This document shows positions 34,005-43,135 of a stretch of 64,000 nucleotides of DNA, piece by piece. Below the pieces are notes generated by a model, which worked only from the letters and a program-made list of their open reading frames with translations, had not been told where the DNA came from and searched no databases. The position numbers and the translations under genes are program-made. How positions within the stretch are numbered: position 1 is the first letter of the stretch; the number at the start of each line of letters is the position of its first letter. This stretch comes from Chryseobacterium echinoideorum (GTDB taxonomy: Bacteria; Bacteroidota; Bacteroidia; Flavobacteriales; Weeksellaceae), in NCBI RefSeq assembly GCF_007474535.1, contig NZ_VKNW01000006.1:1-64000 (forward strand). Reading direction: 5' to 3'.

Positions 34005-35672
34005 TTAGTAAGAAGTTTCGTGTACTTTCACGGCTCTTCCGCTTGGGTCATTCATCTTTTTAAAAGCTTCGTCCCATTCCAGGGCAATCGGTGTGGAACA
34101 GGCTACAGATGGCACAGATGGCACCGTAGCTGCAGCAGTTTCACTCGGGAAATGTTCTTCAAAAATAGTACGGTATCTGTATTCTTCTTTATTTTGCGGA
34201 GTGTTGAGTGGAAATCTGAACTTCGCATTAGCCATCATTTCGTCAGTTACATATTTTTCTGCAATATCTTTCAAAGTATCAATCCAGGAATAGCCTACAC
34301 CGTCAGAAAATTGCTCTTTCTGTCTCCATGCGATAGATTCAGGGAGAAGATCTTCAAAAGCTTTTCTCAGAACCCATTTCTCAATTTTCTCTTCTTCTTT
34401 TTTGATCATTTTGTCTTCGGGATTTACATTCATGGCAATATCCATAAATTCCTTATCCAAAAACGGAACTCTTCCTTCGATTCCCCAGCTCATTAAAGCT
34501 TTATTGGCTCTTAAGCAATCGTACAAATGAAGTTTTCCTAGTTTTCTAACCGTTTCATCATGAAATTCTTTTGCATTGGGAGCTTTATGAAAATAAAGAT
34601 ATCCGCCAAATAATTCGTCAGAACCTTCTCCTGAAAGCACCATTTTTATCCCCATAGATTTGATGACTCTTGCCAGAAGATACATTGGCGTAGAAGCACG
34701 AATGGTGGTAACATCGTAGGTTTCAAGATGATAAATGACATCACGGATTGCGTCTAAACCTTCCTGCACGGTAAAGTTAACTTCATGGTGAACCGAGCCA
34801 ATGTGATCTGCTGCTTTTTTGGCTGCTTCTAAATCCGGAGAACCAACTAAACCCACTGCAAAGCTGTGAAGTCTTGGGTACCATGCTTCCTGAGTGTCGC
34901 CGCTTTCGATTCTTTGTCTGGCAAATTTCGCTGTTATTGCAGAGATAATAGATGAATCCAGGCCTCCGGAAAGTAAAACTCCATAAGGAACATCACTCAT
35001 CAGTTGTCTGTGAACAGCTTCTTCTAATCCTTTTCTGATTAAATTAATATCGGTTACATTATCTTTTACAGCTTCAAAATCTTCCCAGTCTCTTTTGTAC
35101 CATTGCTGAAGCTCTGCTCCATCCGGACTGTATACAAAATGTCCCGGCAAAAAAGTTTCTATTTTTTTACAAATACCTTCCAGTGCTTTAAGTTCGGAAG
35201 CTACATAATAATTGCCTTCTCTGTCCCAACCCTGATAAAGCGGACAAATTCCCATATGATCTCTTGCAATCAGATATTCATTTTTTTCTATATCATACAG
35301 TGAAAACGCAAAAATTCCGTTAAGTTTTTCTATAAATTTTTTCCCGTCTCTTTCATATAAAGCCAGAATAACTTCGCAATCTGACTGAGTTTGAAATTCA
35401 TAATCAGGAAATTCTTTTTTCAGCTCACGATGATTGTATATTTCTCCGTTTACGGCAAGAACTTTTTTCCCGTCTTTTGAAAACAATGGCTGCTTTCCGG
35501 ATGTAGGATCTACAATAGCGAGTCTTTCATGAGAAAATACCACTTTGTCATTTTGAAAAACGCCGCTCCAGTCCGGACCGCGATGGCGAATTTTTTTAGA
35601 CATTTCAAGTACTTGTGGTCTTAATATTTCGGTTGACTGTTTTGCGTCAAATAAGCAAACGATTCCGCACAT
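34005..35672 (-). CDS. asnB: Asparagine synthase (glutamine-hydrolysing), AsnB type
   Basis: Start at ATG 35672 so that Cys2 (MCGIVCLFD) can become the N-terminal nucleophile; an ATG seven codons earlier would block this. 555 residues. The N-terminal glutaminase has RHRGPDWSGV, HERLAIVDP and AVNGEIYNHREL. The C-terminal synthetase has the PP-loop VLLSGGLDSSIIS, then MVLSGEGSDELFGGY and GIEGRVPFLDKEF. Ammonia from glutamine is used to make asparagine from aspartate with ATP. The C-terminus has an Ala/Thr/Pro-rich insert (ETAAATVPSVPSV). Confidence 0.95.
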   Translation of the reverse strand: MCGIVCLFDAKQSTEILRPQVLEMSKKIRHRGPDWSGVFQNDKVVFSHERLAIVDPTSGKQPLFSKDGKKVLAVNGEIYNHRELKKEFPDYEFQTQSDCEVILALYERDGKKFIEKLNGIFAFSLYDIEKNEYLIARDHMGICPLYQGWDREGNYYVASELKALEGICKKIETFLPGHFVYSPDGAELQQWYKRDWEDFEAVKDNVTDINLIRKGLEEAVHRQLMSDVPYGVLLSGGLDSSIISAITAKFARQRIESGDTQEAWYPRLHSFAVGLVGSPDLEAAKKAADHIGSVHHEVNFTVQEGLDAIRDVIYHLETYDVTTIRASTPMYLLARVIKSMGIKMVLSGEGSDELFGGYLYFHKAPNAKEFHDETVRKLGKLHLYDCLRANKALMSWGIEGRVPFLDKEFMDIAMNVNPEDKMIKKEEEKIEKWVLRKAFEDLLPESIAWRQKEQFSDGVGYSWIDTLKDIAEKYVTDEMMANAKFRFPLNTPQNKEEYRYRTIFEEHFPSETAAATVPSVPSVACSTPIALEWDEAFKKMNDPSGRAVKVHETSY

Positions 35673-35690
35673 AATGTATTTATTTGAAAG

Positions 35691-35698
35691 CAAAACTA
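35691..35698 (-). promoter_or_regulatory. -7 box for asnB
   Basis: Reverse strand TAGTTTTG fits TAnnTTTG and lies 18 nt before the chosen ATG, which supports that start. Confidence 0.5.
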
Positions 35699-35926
35699 TA
35701 TATATGATTTATAATTTAAAATAAAAAATACAGATAATATTAAAATTTTAATTAATTTATTATTTATAGTTAATTATTTTAATTAAAATGGCTTTTTTAA
35801 GTAGTTTTTAGTTAAATTTTTTCACTTGTTATAATCTTATAATCGGGTGAAATTGAAAAATTTGATTTTCCATTGTTAAATAGTAATAAAAAAGGTAAAT
35901 TTTTTCAAAAAAAAGTTGATGCGGTA

Positions 35927-35957
35927 TTGACTTGTAAATTTTTTTTTATTTACTTTG
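35927..35957 (+). promoter_or_regulatory. Orphan forward promoter in the asnB/PNGase F spacer
   Basis: TTG at 35927-35929 (TTGACTTG), 21 nt, then TACTTTG at 35951-35957: close to the TTG/TAnnTTTG consensus. No forward ORF follows; a strong terminator lies about 40 nt downstream. Confidence 0.5.
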
Positions 35958-35961
35958 TGGC

Positions 35962-36032
35962 TCGAAATAATTTTTTTTCATCATTTGTGTTTTTACCTCC
36001 TTGTAATAATATTGCAAGGAGGTTTTGTTTTT
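35962..36032 (+). ncRNA. Candidate small RNA
   Basis: A transcript from the promoter at 35927-35957 would begin near 35962 and end at the hairpin 35995-36023, about 65-70 nt. It would consist of a T-rich single-stranded 5' part and a 13-bp stem. No ORF of sensible size lies in it. The stem contains ACCTCCTTG/CAAGGAGGT, matching the anti-Shine-Dalgarno/Shine-Dalgarno pair. The only evidence is promoter, terminator and strand; no known RNA family is recognised. Confidence 0.35.
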
Positions 36033-36033
36033 A
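35995..36033 (+). terminator. Strong forward terminator without an upstream forward gene
   Basis: ACCTCCTTG (35995-36003) with CAAGGAGGT (36015-36023), extended inward by four more pairs to a 3-nt loop, followed by TTTGTTTTTA. On the reverse strand no T tract follows, so forward use is favoured, although it also sits at the 3' end of the reverse PNGase F gene. Confidence 0.7.
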
Positions 36034-37695
36034 TTCGCTGCCTAATAATACTCCCGAGACATTCCACGAGCTGAAGCTGGTTCCTTCCTGTTTTCCCTGA
36101 GGAATTTTAATCTGAAGCGTATGCTTTCCTGCTTTCAAATCACCCAAAGAAATATAATTTGGGTTGGTAACTGTTCCGGGACACCAGTTGGATCTGCTTA
36201 AATCTGAGGAGGAAAGCCCGTCAGCAAAATTTCCGGATGCAGGATTATAGAGACGGTACGAACCACATTCTGTACGCCATGGAATAAAAGAATAGGATAG
36301 TTTTCCGTCTATATAAATTGAGTTTTGTTTAGGAATAAATTCATCCCCATTTTCCCATCCGCCGTGACCTGTTGTTATATATCTGAGTTGTACATTTTTT
36401 AAATCTTTTTCCAGATTAAATTCGACAAATAATCCTTTGTCTTGATCAAACATCGTTGCATAGTCCTGTCCTGCCATTTCCATAATATTGGTTGTATTGA
36501 ATAGCGGGATTACCTTATTGTTGCTGTGTACAATCTGGTCGCTGTGATGAATGGTCAATTCCAGACTTACTTTATGACCGCCCTTGTCATAATTTCCGAT
36601 GAAAGTACCGATCCAAAGTTCTTTTCCTGAAAGCGAGGGTTTTAGTTCTGTAATATCTTGTCTAAAGGGACTTAGAGTCTGCCAAACTTTATCTTTAAGC
36701 TGGATGTGATTGAATTTATTGATTCCGAAAGAGGTGAAAAATCTCATTAGTTCGATGGCTGGCTGATAATTTTTGGTTGAAGTAACTCCGAAATATTTTT
36801 TTCCGTTACCATTTTCGTACGATGGAAGTGTTTTTATTCCATTTTCCAGACCATCAGAAAAGGATTGTACTTTTTCTTCGGGAATAAAAAATACCGTTCC
36901 GGTTCTGTCGTATGCATCACCGTTAGACTGCTGTTTTAGCTCCACAAAAATATGATCTCCTTCAGTTATTTCGGGAAATTTTATTTTTTTAAGAATAATG
37001 GTTCCGTTGGCAAATCTTTTAATTTTCTCATCAGATTTAGATTCGTCAGAGAAATTGATGATTTCATTTTCAAAAACCTTTAAAGTAGTAAATCTGCTTT
37101 TCCACAATAAATCACGATAGCTTAAGAGATCTGTTGTAGATGCTTTTTTATTAAGGATTTTTTCTATTGCAGTACTTTTAACTTTTTTTACGGATACCGC
37201 TGTCGTAGCTGAATTTCCGTTTCTTTCAATCTGTAACACTAAACCTAATTTCTGACCGAGACTTGATGGTCCGCCACTTATTTTCAGATCGTTGGTATAC
37301 CAGATTTCAATCGTGTTTGAATTGACCTTTGTGATTGCCTTTTTACAGTTGTAGCCAAGAATCTTTTTCGTTTCTGAGGTAAATTCAAACTCTTGTTTTG
37401 CTACAGATTCTGCATCATCAGTGGAAATAACCTCATCTGGTTTTAAAAAAGCATAAGAAATAATGCTGTTGAAAGGTTTTTCTATTTTGGTAATTTCAAA
37501 CGGATAGTCGCTTTTCAGTTCTTTTATTTTTGAGTTTAAAATATAATTTTCTTCTGCGTTTACCCAGACAATCACAGTGTTCTGATTGGGCTGAACTTTT
37601 CCGTTGTATGAGCTTTCATATTGAATCTCATAAGTCTGTGAGATATACAAAGCAGAAATAAAAGTAAAAACAATGACGATAAAATTTTTTAGCAT
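36031..37695 (-). CDS. PNGase F-type glycosidase with GLPGLI-like N-terminal domain
   Basis: 554 residues with a signal peptide (LKNFIVIVFTFISALYISQ). Residues ~20-200 look like a GLPGLI domain: YEIQYESSYNG, then GYNCKKAITKVNSNTIEIWY and SGGPSSLGQKLGLVLQIERN, where the family has its GLPGLI motif. From about residue 250 the sequence follows PNGase F: NGDAYDRTGTVFFIP (catalytic-type Asp), LELTIHHSD, TTGHGGWENGDEF (catalytic-type Glu), and WCPGTV at the end. PNGase F cuts Asn-linked glycans from proteins. No T9SS sorting tail is evident. The SprA-like barrel gene lies upstream on the same strand. Confidence 0.85.
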   Translation of the reverse strand: MLKNFIVIVFTFISALYISQTYEIQYESSYNGKVQPNQNTVIVWVNAEENYILNSKIKELKSDYPFEITKIEKPFNSIISYAFLKPDEVISTDDAESVAKQEFEFTSETKKILGYNCKKAITKVNSNTIEIWYTNDLKISGGPSSLGQKLGLVLQIERNGNSATTAVSVKKVKSTAIEKILNKKASTTDLLSYRDLLWKSRFTTLKVFENEIINFSDESKSDEKIKRFANGTIILKKIKFPEITEGDHIFVELKQQSNGDAYDRTGTVFFIPEEKVQSFSDGLENGIKTLPSYENGNGKKYFGVTSTKNYQPAIELMRFFTSFGINKFNHIQLKDKVWQTLSPFRQDITELKPSLSGKELWIGTFIGNYDKGGHKVSLELTIHHSDQIVHSNNKVIPLFNTTNIMEMAGQDYATMFDQDKGLFVEFNLEKDLKNVQLRYITTGHGGWENGDEFIPKQNSIYIDGKLSYSFIPWRTECGSYRLYNPASGNFADGLSSSDLSRSNWCPGTVTNPNYISLGDLKAGKHTLQIKIPQGKQEGTSFSSWNVSGVLLGSE

Positions 37696-37807
37696 AATAA
37701 ATGAAGGTGATTTGGAGTTTTAAATGATTATTTGTTTCAATTATAAATATAATTTTTAATACAAATTATAAAAGTATTTAATAAGTCGGGATTTTGTAAA
37801 AATTTGT

Positions 37808-40800
37808 TTAGAAGCTAGCTTTCACCTGCATGCTTCCTATGTGTATGGTTCTTTCACCGGAATTTCTTCCTTCATAATTCAGGTTAAGTTGAAGAAAAGA
37901 GTTAATTGCCTGCTGAATAAATACGCTCCATACCTGGTTTTTTCCAGGTTTTAAACCGTCAAGCATCTGGTTTCCGACAATACTGAAGTTATTTCCTGTA
38001 AAATCATTATTGATAAAAGAGAAGTTTCCTCTGATGGAAGTTTTTTTGCGTTCCCATTGGATGGTTCCGGTCAGGTCAAAAGCCTTCAGCATTTCTTCGC
38101 CATCCAATCTCTTTTTTTCACGGTAAGCCGAGGAAAATTCTGCCTGAATGGCATCTGTAAATCGGTAGGTTGCCTTTGGTTTGGTTTCAAAGTTGTTGAG
38201 TCGGTAATCTCTCGTGGCAAAAAGCTGTGAAGAATTTTCAATATCATGAATTGAATTTTCCCAGTCAATTCTAAATTCTTTGTTAAACCAATATCCTATA
38301 TTCACAAAGTGGGAGGCTTGATTCCGCTCTTCGCTGCTGAAATTGGCATTCAGGAGATTATCATTGGAAATAAACCGGTAATTGCCGTTCCAGCCGGATT
38401 TTTCAGTTGGATTAAACTGAGCAGACATCAGAATATTCTGATTTTTCAGAATTAAATTTTCTCCGGTCTCAAAAGGATTTAGAACCAAAACTTTATCTCT
38501 TTTATAAAAAGAATTTTGAGAATTTAATGAAATATTGAAGTTCCAGCGTTTTAAAAATTTGTTTTCAGAACTGAAAACAACAGATGGGTTTACAAATAAA
38601 GCCAGCTGTAGCTTGTTTTTATTGGAAGGAATATATCTTACAGAATTGGTATAAACCCTTATGTATTGCGCAAGGTCAGAATATTCTGCGATTTCAAACT
38701 CATCAAGCTGTTGCACACCATCACCGTTATAATCTGTCCATTTATAAACTCCTTGTCCGTCGGTTACTTTTATGTACTGAAATTCACGCTGGGCTTCCTG
38801 ACCATTTCCTAATTCATAAAAAGCTTGAAGGCGCATTCCGTTTTTAAATAGCTGCTGATTGTATAAAATATTTCCAACTACAAAATCTTTGTTCTGATTC
38901 ATATCTACATCGTCATTTTTATAGAAAAATTTTCTATAATGAAGCAATGCATTCAATGTGGTTTTTTCAGTTTTAATGATTTGGCTTTCTGCCATGAAAC
39001 CTAAGATTCTGTTCATGTTCTGAAGCCGGTTGTCACGTACAGAATCATTATCTCTCACATACATTCTGGATAGGAGCTTGGTTCTTGCGCTGTCACCGAT
39101 TTTTTTCTGAACGAAAAGTTCTTTCCAGCTAAAACTGGTCACATCCATTAATTCTATTTCGTTGAATTTCTTTTCGTTATGTTCCATGCTTCCGCCGAGT
39201 GCCCAGCTTCCTTTCGCTCCGGTGTATTCTGTTCCTGCTGCTCCGCGGATAAATTTGGTATTTTGAAGTGTTGCTTTTGTATCCAGGTAAGAAAAGTTTC
39301 CTTTGGTTGTAAATTTGCCCTTGATCCAGCCAAAATCAAGATCATTTTTAAGACCTTTATAAGAATCCTTTTCATCAAGATAATTTACTCTGTAATTCAG
39401 CACAGATTTGTTATTCCATTTATTTAAAAAGCTGAAAATAAAGCGGTTTTGGGTGAGGTTGTTAAATTCCTGTGCAAGGTTAAAGTCGCGTGAAAATTCT
39501 ACATCATTGATGCGGTCTAAAATATGAAACTGCTTGTCTATATATTGATATTCAAATCGTGGAGTTCCTTTCCAGTTGTTTTTGGTAAAGGTTTTGTTCC
39601 CGAATATTCTTGCCGCGTAACCAATGTTCTGATCTGAATCTTTTGATGAAAATAAATTGATGTCGTAATTGCTGAGTGAAACATCTGCGCCTATTTTTCC
39701 TTCTTTAAGCAAATATTCTGAATTTAAAGTATAAACCTGAGCTTTTTGGGGCGAAGGCAGTTTTCTGACGGCACGATAATCTCCCAAGTTGGGTCCGACA
39801 TATTCAAAAACACGTCCGTTGTTGGTGGTTTGTTTGAGCTTGTAGTCTCCGAGACTGGCTCCGAAATAAGTAAATGATACCTGATATAAAGTCTGTGTGG
39901 CATCAGTAGAAAACTCATAATAATTTCCACTTGGATTTTGAATAAGGATGTATAAGATTTTGTTTACATCGTATTCTGCAACAACGCCGGAAGGTGCATA
40001 CATCAGGTTTTGATCGTTTCCGGCATCGGCTAAAATCTGCTCATCTTCTTTGGATAAATTTAAGGCTAAAGGAGCATTTTTATTGTCATTCTCCATAAAC
40101 CAATTGAGACCGACCCTGAATTTTTCTCTCTGATGCTCCAGTTTTCCGGTAAATAAATATCTTGAATAATTTCTGTTGGCATAATTAAAAGAAATTGTAA
40201 TGAAATTTTGCTGGAAAATAGGTCTGAAACTAGTGAAAGTGACTTCTCCTGTATTATAATTGATGACGTAATCCTGATTTTCACCACGTTTCATCAAAAT
40301 TCCGTCGATGAAAACCTGTTCTGAGCCTGAAATCAAGGTGATAAACTGCTCTCCGTTTTTTCCTGTAAGTCGGTATGGTCCTTGGTTTCCTTCAATTCCC
40401 TGAAAACGGATTCTGTGAAACTCACTTCGCGCAACGCCAGCCGAAATATCTACAAAAGTCTTGTTGTCATTTCCAAACTGTGTCTGAAACTGAAGACCCA
40501 TGCTTCTTCGCTGATATTTTGAAAAATAATTTTTGGCATCTACCAGATCTAAATGACCGGCTCTGAGAATTGATTTTTCTTTGATATTGAGCTGCATATA
40601 GATTCTGTCAAACTCTTCCAGAGTCTGGGTATATCCATCCGCCTGTATAGGTAAATTGTGATCTGAAATGCTTGCCAAAACCGTGACATCTTTAGAAAGT
40701 CTTCCGGAAATCTGTAAATCCATTGAGCTTTGCACCGATTGTCCCTGATTATTACCAAAAGTAATCCCTCTGATGATAGAACCTTTTGAATTGAGCTCTC

Positions 40801-41041
40801 CTAGAAACCTTTTGGTATTATTTTTCGCAAGAACGGCTTCGTCTACAATGATTTTGTTACTGGTTCTGACGAAATCCATTGTGTCTTTGGCAAAAAGATC
40901 TCTTTCAAGTCTTAGAGCAATAATGCTGTCTTTTTTGATACTGTCTTGTGGTATATTCGGATTTTTCCATGTAAAAATTTGGGCATTATAACAAGATAAG
41001 CCCATAAACAACAATAAGAATATCAGAATAAAATTCCGCAA
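37808..41041 (-). CDS. Large SprA-related outer-membrane barrel
   Basis: 1077 residues from a TTG start at 41041 (MRNFILIFLLLFMGLSCYNAQ, signal peptide, possibly a lipoprotein at Cys17). The N-terminal part repeats SprA-style motifs: GSIIRGITFGNNQGQ, then SSMDLQISGRLSKDVTVLAS, and a module DGILMKRGENQDYVINYNTG that closely parallels NGVQLTEGIDYTVDYMLG in SprA. From about residue 300 the sequence is alternating beta strands with aromatic ends to a final strand TIHIGSMQVKASF, i.e. an outer-membrane barrel. At under half the size of SprA it is not a second SprA. No function is known to me. It precedes the PNGase F gene with 112 nt between. Confidence 0.7.
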   Translation of the reverse strand: MRNFILIFLLLFMGLSCYNAQIFTWKNPNIPQDSIKKDSIIALRLERDLFAKDTMDFVRTSNKIIVDEAVLAKNNTKRFLGELNSKGSIIRGITFGNNQGQSVQSSMDLQISGRLSKDVTVLASISDHNLPIQADGYTQTLEEFDRIYMQLNIKEKSILRAGHLDLVDAKNYFSKYQRRSMGLQFQTQFGNDNKTFVDISAGVARSEFHRIRFQGIEGNQGPYRLTGKNGEQFITLISGSEQVFIDGILMKRGENQDYVINYNTGEVTFTSFRPIFQQNFITISFNYANRNYSRYLFTGKLEHQREKFRVGLNWFMENDNKNAPLALNLSKEDEQILADAGNDQNLMYAPSGVVAEYDVNKILYILIQNPSGNYYEFSTDATQTLYQVSFTYFGASLGDYKLKQTTNNGRVFEYVGPNLGDYRAVRKLPSPQKAQVYTLNSEYLLKEGKIGADVSLSNYDINLFSSKDSDQNIGYAARIFGNKTFTKNNWKGTPRFEYQYIDKQFHILDRINDVEFSRDFNLAQEFNNLTQNRFIFSFLNKWNNKSVLNYRVNYLDEKDSYKGLKNDLDFGWIKGKFTTKGNFSYLDTKATLQNTKFIRGAAGTEYTGAKGSWALGGSMEHNEKKFNEIELMDVTSFSWKELFVQKKIGDSARTKLLSRMYVRDNDSVRDNRLQNMNRILGFMAESQIIKTEKTTLNALLHYRKFFYKNDDVDMNQNKDFVVGNILYNQQLFKNGMRLQAFYELGNGQEAQREFQYIKVTDGQGVYKWTDYNGDGVQQLDEFEIAEYSDLAQYIRVYTNSVRYIPSNKNKLQLALFVNPSVVFSSENKFLKRWNFNISLNSQNSFYKRDKVLVLNPFETGENLILKNQNILMSAQFNPTEKSGWNGNYRFISNDNLLNANFSSEERNQASHFVNIGYWFNKEFRIDWENSIHDIENSSQLFATRDYRLNNFETKPKATYRFTDAIQAEFSSAYREKKRLDGEEMLKAFDLTGTIQWERKKTSIRGNFSFINNDFTGNNFSIVGNQMLDGLKPGKNQVWSVFIQQAINSFLQLNLNYEGRNSGERTIHIGSMQVKASF

Positions 41042-41149
41042 GTCTTTAAAAATAATTGGTAAAAATAGCTAAAAATTACGAACACCAAAGGTTTTAATAG
41101 TATTAACAGAAATTTAACCTCATTATTATATTAAATGAAAAAATAACAG

Positions 41150-41157
41150 TAATTTTG
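41150..41157 (+). promoter_or_regulatory. -7 box for the first lamin-tail gene
   Basis: TAATTTTG, TAnnTTTG match, 32 nt before the ATG at 41190. Confidence 0.55.
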
Positions 41158-41189
41158 CCTCATAAATTATTAATATTAAAATTTAAGTT

Positions 41190-42053
41190 ATGAAAAAAAT
41201 CTTTACAATTTTAGGAATAGTTGCAATTGCAGGAATTGTGAATGCACAAATTGTGATCAATGAGGTTTATGGTGGTGGAGGTAATTCAGGATCTACTTAT
41301 AAAAATGACTTTGTAGAACTAATTAACAAGGGTACCTCACCTGTTACACTAACTGGAGCTACGCTACAATATGCATCTTCTGCAGGTACTTTTAATTCTT
41401 ATCATACTTTGCCAAGTATTACTTTGGCTCCAGGACAGACTTATTTAGTACAAGAAGCTGCAGGAGCTGGAGGTACGACTAATTTACCTACTCCTGATTT
41501 TATTGCAACAACATTAGTGAATTTCAACGGATCAACTAATAATTCTACAGATGGTTTTGCAATGGCAGGAACTAATATGAAAATTGTTTTAGCTAGTAAC
41601 TCAGTACAAGTAGGAAGTCCTACTGATACTAATGTTTTGGACTTTGTAGGTGTAGGAAGTGCAAATCAATTTGAAGGATCAGCTGCAGCGCCTGCAATGT
41701 CGAATAGTACTTCAGTATCTAGAACCAATGGTGTAGATACCAATAATAATTCAGCAGATTTTACAGCTGGATCTCCAACTCCTCAAAATTCTGCTTCAGG
41801 AAGTTTATCTGTTTCAGACTTGAATAAAAGTAAGTCTGCATTTTTGAAAAATACTTTCGTTGAAAACGATGAAATCATTTTCGGCAGTGAAGTAAAAGAC
41901 ATTAAAATTTATACTTTAAGCGGACAGTTGGTAAAAACCTCTTCAGTGAAAGCTAATGAAACATTAAATGTTGCTGAATTGGCAAAAGGTAATTATATCG
42001 TTACCGGAACTGTTAATAATCAACCGGTTTCTCAGAAAATCTTGAAAGATTAA
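41190..42053 (+). CDS. Lamin-tail-domain T9SS cargo protein (copy 1)
   Basis: 287 residues: signal peptide (KKIFTILGIVAIAGIVNAQ), then a lamin-tail domain (IVINEVYGGGGNSGSTYKND, FVELINKGTSPVTLTGATLQ, ITLAPGQTYLVQEAAG, VLDFVGVGSANQFEGS). A type A T9SS sorting domain forms the last ~75 residues (IKIYTLSGQLVKTSSVKANE, LAKGNYIVTGTVNNQPVSQK). It should be exported by T9SS and anchored or released at the surface. Lamin-tail domains often accompany surface nucleases or adhesins; here nothing else is attached. The terminator right after makes it a single-gene unit. Confidence 0.92.
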   Translation: MKKIFTILGIVAIAGIVNAQIVINEVYGGGGNSGSTYKNDFVELINKGTSPVTLTGATLQYASSAGTFNSYHTLPSITLAPGQTYLVQEAAGAGGTTNLPTPDFIATTLVNFNGSTNNSTDGFAMAGTNMKIVLASNSVQVGSPTDTNVLDFVGVGSANQFEGSAAAPAMSNSTSVSRTNGVDTNNNSADFTAGSPTPQNSASGSLSVSDLNKSKSAFLKNTFVENDEIIFGSEVKDIKIYTLSGQLVKTSSVKANETLNVAELAKGNYIVTGTVNNQPVSQKILKD

Positions 42054-42075
42054 TTTTATACTATAAACAAAGATT

Positions 42076-42105
42076 AACCACTTCTTTTTGAAGTGGTTTT
42101 TTTAT
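42076..42105 (+). terminator. Terminator after lamin-tail copy 1
   Basis: A perfect 9-bp stem, AACCACTTC (42076-42084) with GAAGTGGTT (42090-42098), then a T tract. Confidence 0.85.
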
Positions 42106-42170
42106 GGCTGTATTGTTTGATGTGGTATTTTTTATTTATAAAATTGTCATTATTGTTGTTTATTTGGTAT

Positions 42171-42178
42171 TATTTTTG
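42171..42178 (+). promoter_or_regulatory. -7 box for the second lamin-tail gene
   Basis: TATTTTTG fits TAnnTTTG and lies 33 nt before the ATG at 42212, nearly the same distance as for copy 1. Confidence 0.5.
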
Positions 42179-42211
42179 GTTTTTTTATGATAATCACCAA
42201 AATAAAATATT

Positions 42212-43075
42212 ATGAAAAAAGTATTTACTTTTATCGGACTCATTTCGATAGCAGCATTCTCTAATGCTCAGATTGTAATCAATGAAATCTATACCGGAGG
42301 TGGAATCCTGGGAGCTGCCATTACTAATGATTTCATAGAACTCAAAAATATAGGAGGCTCTACGGCTTCTCTTAACGGCGCAACTATTCAGTATGCTTCT
42401 TCAACAGGATCTTTTACTCAGTACAATAACTTGCCGAATATTACTCTGGCTCCGGGACAAACGTATTTGATTCAGCAGGGATCTGATGGATTAGGCGGAT
42501 TGATTAATTTGCTTAATCCTAATCTTGTTGTAAGTGTTCTCTTAAACTTCGATGGTTCTCCTGCTGTAGGAGTAGGAGTTGGTCTTGCGCTTACTTCAGG
42601 AAAAGTTGCTTTGGCAAGCAATGCGACACAGGTTACCGGACCTACAGCTGCTAATGTCTTAGATTTTGTAGGTTATGGTCTCGCTAATCAGTATGAAGGA
42701 GCAGGAGCAGCTCCGTCTCCAACGATTTTGAATTCAATTACAAGAACTAATGGAGATACCAACAATAATAATGTTGATTTTACCATAACATTGCCAACTC
42801 CTCAAGCATCAGGAACGCTTGCTGTAAATGATCTGCAGAATAATTCAGTACTAAAGAATAGTTTTGTACAGAATGCTTTTGTAAAAAATGATGAGATTGT
42901 ATTTGGTACAGAAGTAAGAGATATTAAGATCTATACTTTATCGGGTCAATTGGTAAAAACTTCTTCGATAAGAAATAATATGTCTTTAAATGTTGCTGAA
43001 CTGCAAAAAGGAAATTACATTGTAACAGGAATGATTAATGATCAACCGGTATCTCAGAAAATTATAAAAGACTAA
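42212..43075 (+). CDS. Lamin-tail-domain T9SS cargo protein (copy 2)
   Basis: 287 residues with the same layout as copy 1: signal KKVFTFIGLISIAAFSNAQ, lamin-tail domain (IVINEIYTGGGILGAAITND, FIELKNIGGSTASLNGATIQ, ITLAPGQTYLIQQGSDG, NVLDFVGYGLANQYEGAG), and a type A sorting domain almost identical to that of copy 1 (IKIYTLSGQLVKTSSIRNN). The middle loops differ, with Gly/Val-rich insertions. The two copies have separate promoter boxes and terminators, so they could be expressed independently. A tandem duplication followed by loop divergence is inferred. Confidence 0.92.
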   Translation: MKKVFTFIGLISIAAFSNAQIVINEIYTGGGILGAAITNDFIELKNIGGSTASLNGATIQYASSTGSFTQYNNLPNITLAPGQTYLIQQGSDGLGGLINLLNPNLVVSVLLNFDGSPAVGVGVGLALTSGKVALASNATQVTGPTAANVLDFVGYGLANQYEGAGAAPSPTILNSITRTNGDTNNNNVDFTITLPTPQASGTLAVNDLQNNSVLKNSFVQNAFVKNDEIVFGTEVRDIKIYTLSGQLVKTSSIRNNMSLNVAELQKGNYIVTGMINDQPVSQKIIKD

Positions 43076-43100
43076 TTCAGTTTTATTTTAAACATTAGAT

Positions 43101-43135
43101 AAGCAGCAATTTCTCCGATTGCTGCTTCTTTTTTT
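43101..43135. terminator. Terminator between lamin-tail copy 2 and the M1-like gene
   Basis: A perfect 10-bp stem, AAGCAGCAAT (43101-43110) with ATTGCTGCTT (43118-43127), then a long T tract on the forward strand. Confidence 0.85.

Noticed and set aside
35800..36030. Short forward ORF across the small RNA candidate (about 75 residues)
   Set aside because: Composition is Phe/Lys homopolymer translation, and it runs through the terminator into the reverse gene.
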